Positions 16,108-17,862 of a stretch of DNA of 17,862 bases are shown here, in pieces. Position numbers and translations under genes: made by a program. Within the stretch, counting starts at the first letter, position 1; each line of letters opens with the position of its first letter. The DNA comes from CAYRWM01 sp964428055 (GTDB taxonomy: Bacteria; Bacillota; Clostridia; Christensenellales; Christensenellaceae): NCBI GenBank assembly GCA_964428055.1, contig CAYRWM010000033.1, positions 1 to 17,862 of the forward strand, given 5' to 3'. Below the pieces are notes generated by a model. The model had not been told where the DNA came from. It was given only the letters and a program-made list of their open reading frames with translations, and searched no databases.

Positions 16108-17862
16108 TCACATAAAAGGACTGATCATCTCTTCAAAAGCATTCTCATCAATTATTTTCACTGATAAAGCCATTGCCTTTGATAGTTTTGATCCAGCATT
16201 CTCACCTGCAAGAACATAATCCGTTTTTTTACTGACAGATGAAGATGCTTTACCTCCAAGATTCTCTATAAGGTCTTCAACTTCTTTCCTATTTCGTTTT
16301 GAAAGAGTACCAGTAACAACAAATGTGAGACCATCAAAAGGCTTTTCGCCTGACATGCGCTCGTTTTCCATTGGGCACACTCCAAGAGCAAATAACCTGT
16401 TTATTATATCTTCATAATGTTTGTTAGCAAAAAAATCAACAATAGACGATGCAACAATATCACCAATATCACTTATTTTTAATAGATCCTCTATGCTGGC
16501 ATTCTTAAGAGCGTCAAAGGAACAGAACTCATTAGCAAGATCTCTAGCTGTCTTTTTCCCGACATTTGGTATACCAAGTGCAAATATAAAATTTCCCAAC
16601 TGAGGCATTTTACTATTATCTATCGCATTGATAAGTTTTTCAGCCTTTTTTTCAGCGAACCCTTCCAAAGAAAGGAAATCATCTTTCTTTATGCTGTAAA
16701 GATCTGCAATATTTGATATTCCAAGACAGTTAACTATTTGATCGACGGTACTTCTGCTTAGTCCTTCAATGTTCATAGCATCCCTGGAAGCAAAATGGTC
16801 TATCCTTGATATTAACTGTGGTTTGCAGTCTAAAGAATTCAGACAGTACATGTTAGGACCGATACTCACAAGTTTTGATCCGCATGAAGGACAGATTTCA
16901 GGTCTTTTTATCTCAATCAGATTACTATCCTGGAGTGGGGTTGCCGATAGTATTTCTGGTATAACATCATTTGACCTTCTTATAAAAACCTTGGACCCTA
17001 TTGCAACGTTCTTTCTCTTTATATCCTCGAAATTATTGAGAGTTGCTCTTTTTACCGTAACTCCTCCAATATCAACGGGTTCGAGTATCGCTACCGGCGT
17101 GAGTTTCCCTGTACGACCAACATCCCAAACAACATTAAGTACTCTTGTCGTTTTTTCTATTGCAGGAAACTTATATGCAATAGCCCATCTGGGAAATTTT
17201 TGAGTATAACCTAATCTTCTCCTCGTTTCCATATCAGTAATCTTTATTACCATACCGTCTATGAGAAAATCCAGCTTATCCCTTCCACCTTCTTCTACTT
17301 CTCTAATTGAATCCATGAGCTCATCAAGATTTGAGAACTCTTTTTCATAGTCACTGACACAGAAAAGGTTCTCCTTTAGAAAAGAAATCATCTCACCATG
17401 ACTTCTGAATTCCAAACCTTCAATATAGCCAACATTGTATATATAGGCAGATAACTTTTTCTTTGCAGTCTCACTAATGTCAAGATTCCTTATTGCTCCA
17501 GCAGCTGCATTTCTTGCATTCTTTAATGGCTCATCCGAATTTCTGTTATATTCTTCAAGGACAGACAGTTTCATGATAGCCTCTCCTTGAATCTCAACAC
17601 GCCCCTTGTATGGAATACTCAAAGGGATAGTCTTAATAGTCTTAATTGCTTCTGTGACATCCTCGCCTATTTCTCCGTCCCCTCTTGTAGAACCGCAAAC
17701 TAAAACACCGTTCTCATAAGTAAGATTAATCGTAAGTCCGTCAAACTTAGATTCAAGTGAATAAGACGGTTTACCAAGTCCTTCTTTTTCTGCAAGCTTG
17801 TCCGTACGAAGCATCCATTCGTCAACGGCATCTATAGACTGGGCTTTATCAAGACTCCAAAG
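16108..17862 (-). CDS. ligA: NAD-dependent DNA ligase LigA, 5' end outside the window
   Basis: Seals nicks in replication and repair using NAD+. The frame stays open to base 17862. Before the first in-frame ATG (17812-17814) it encodes 16 more residues, including the conserved SLDKA segment, so that ATG is internal. Of the 584 visible residues, K39 in the KFDG motif is the AMP-accepting lysine. EIQGE and DGMVIK nucleotide-binding motifs follow, then the OB fold, and a zinc finger with CPSC and a second Cys pair (C-x5-C) in MYCLNSLDC. Helix-hairpin-helix repeats and a C-terminal BRCT domain (about the last 75 residues) complete it. In E. coli the nucleophile is Lys115, so roughly 75-80 residues (domain Ia and part of the adenylation domain) are missing through window truncation, not mutation. 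Confidence 0.96.
   Translation of the reverse strand, partial: LWSLDKAQSIDAVDEWMLRTDKLAEKEGLGKPSYSLESKFDGLTINLTYENGVLVCGSTRGDGEIGEDVTEAIKTIKTIPLSIPYKGRVEIQGEAIMKLSVLEEYNRNSDEPLKNARNAAAGAIRNLDISETAKKKLSAYIYNVGYIEGLEFRSHGEMISFLKENLFCVSDYEKEFSNLDELMDSIREVEEGGRDKLDFLIDGMVIKITDMETRRRLGYTQKFPRWAIAYKFPAIEKTTRVLNVVWDVGRTGKLTPVAILEPVDIGGVTVKRATLNNFEDIKRKNVAIGSKVFIRRSNDVIPEILSATPLQDSNLIEIKRPEICPSCGSKLVSIGPNMYCLNSLDCKPQLISRIDHFASRDAMNIEGLSRSTVDQIVNCLGISNIADLYSIKKDDFLSLEGFAEKKAEKLINAIDNSKMPQLGNFIFALGIPNVGKKTARDLANEFCSFDALKNASIEDLLKISDIGDIVASSIVDFFANKHYEDIINRLFALGVCPMENERMSGEKPFDGLTFVVTGTLSKRNRKEVEDLIENLGGKASSSVSKKTDYVLAGENAGSKLSKAMALSVKIIDENAFEEMISPFM

Noticed and set aside
437..17203. Open frames of 60-144 codons on the plus strand, and the minus-strand frames at 4927-5136, 14623-14856 and 15319-15504
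   Set aside because: Each lies over a well-supported gene in another frame, lacks recognisable domains, and has no gene-like context. They are by-products of the coding strand.
1..17862. RNA genes, CRISPR arrays, riboswitches or prophage segments
   Set aside because: Intergenic space is too small to hold them. I saw no repeat-spacer pattern, tRNA-like fold or leader structure; gene content and base composition look uniform throughout.

Overview
This is an AT-rich stretch of a bacterial chromosome. All 18 recognisable genes lie on the minus strand, so transcription runs from high to low coordinates. The gene set and order (yicC/yloC, remA, gmk, rpoZ, coaBC, priA, def, fmt, rsmB, rlmN, PP2C phosphatase, PASTA kinase, rsgA, rpe) is the conserved core cluster of Firmicutes. 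The tRNA-dependent amidotransferase genes, RemA, and a PASTA kinase beside its phosphatase all fit that group. The low G+C content and the direct joining of ligA-gatCAB to this cluster suggest a member of the Clostridia, but I cannot name a genus.

Layout in transcription order. (1) 17862-16108: NAD-dependent DNA ligase, its 5' end cut off by the window edge. (2) 16060-12871: gatC-gatA-gatB, the Asp/Glu-tRNA amidotransferase. (3) 12851-10885: yicC, remA, gmk and rpoZ (RNA processing, DNA-binding regulation, GMP phosphorylation, RNA polymerase omega). (4) 10884-7511: coaBC (coenzyme A synthesis) and priA (replication restart). (5) 7495-3741: def and fmt (formyl-methionine cycle), rsmB and rlmN (rRNA methylation). 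(6) 3738-74: PP2C phosphatase, PASTA Ser/Thr kinase, the ribosome-assembly GTPase rsgA, and rpe (pentose phosphate pathway). (7) 1-73: a short non-coding end containing what looks like the terminal inverted repeat of an IS3-family element whose body lies outside the window.

The genes are packed very tightly. Of 17 junctions only one exceeds 20 nt: the 47-nt ligA/gatC gap, which holds a candidate promoter. Three junctions are stop-start abutments reading TAAATG, three are 4-nt overlaps, and no internal terminator is visible. A single long operon with extensive translational coupling is the simplest reading. Four genes use non-ATG starts supported by their Shine-Dalgarno sequences. For four others (gatA, yicC, prkC, rpe) the ribosome-binding site or family N-terminus favours a start inside the longest open frame.

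No unknown system was found; the content is housekeeping. The most unusual molecular detail is in the PASTA kinase. Its catalytic loop reads HCD instead of HRD, its magnesium motif reads DFL instead of DFG, and its activation loop has no threonine, although the catalytic Lys and both Asp residues are present. The other point of note is the probable IS end immediately downstream of rpe.
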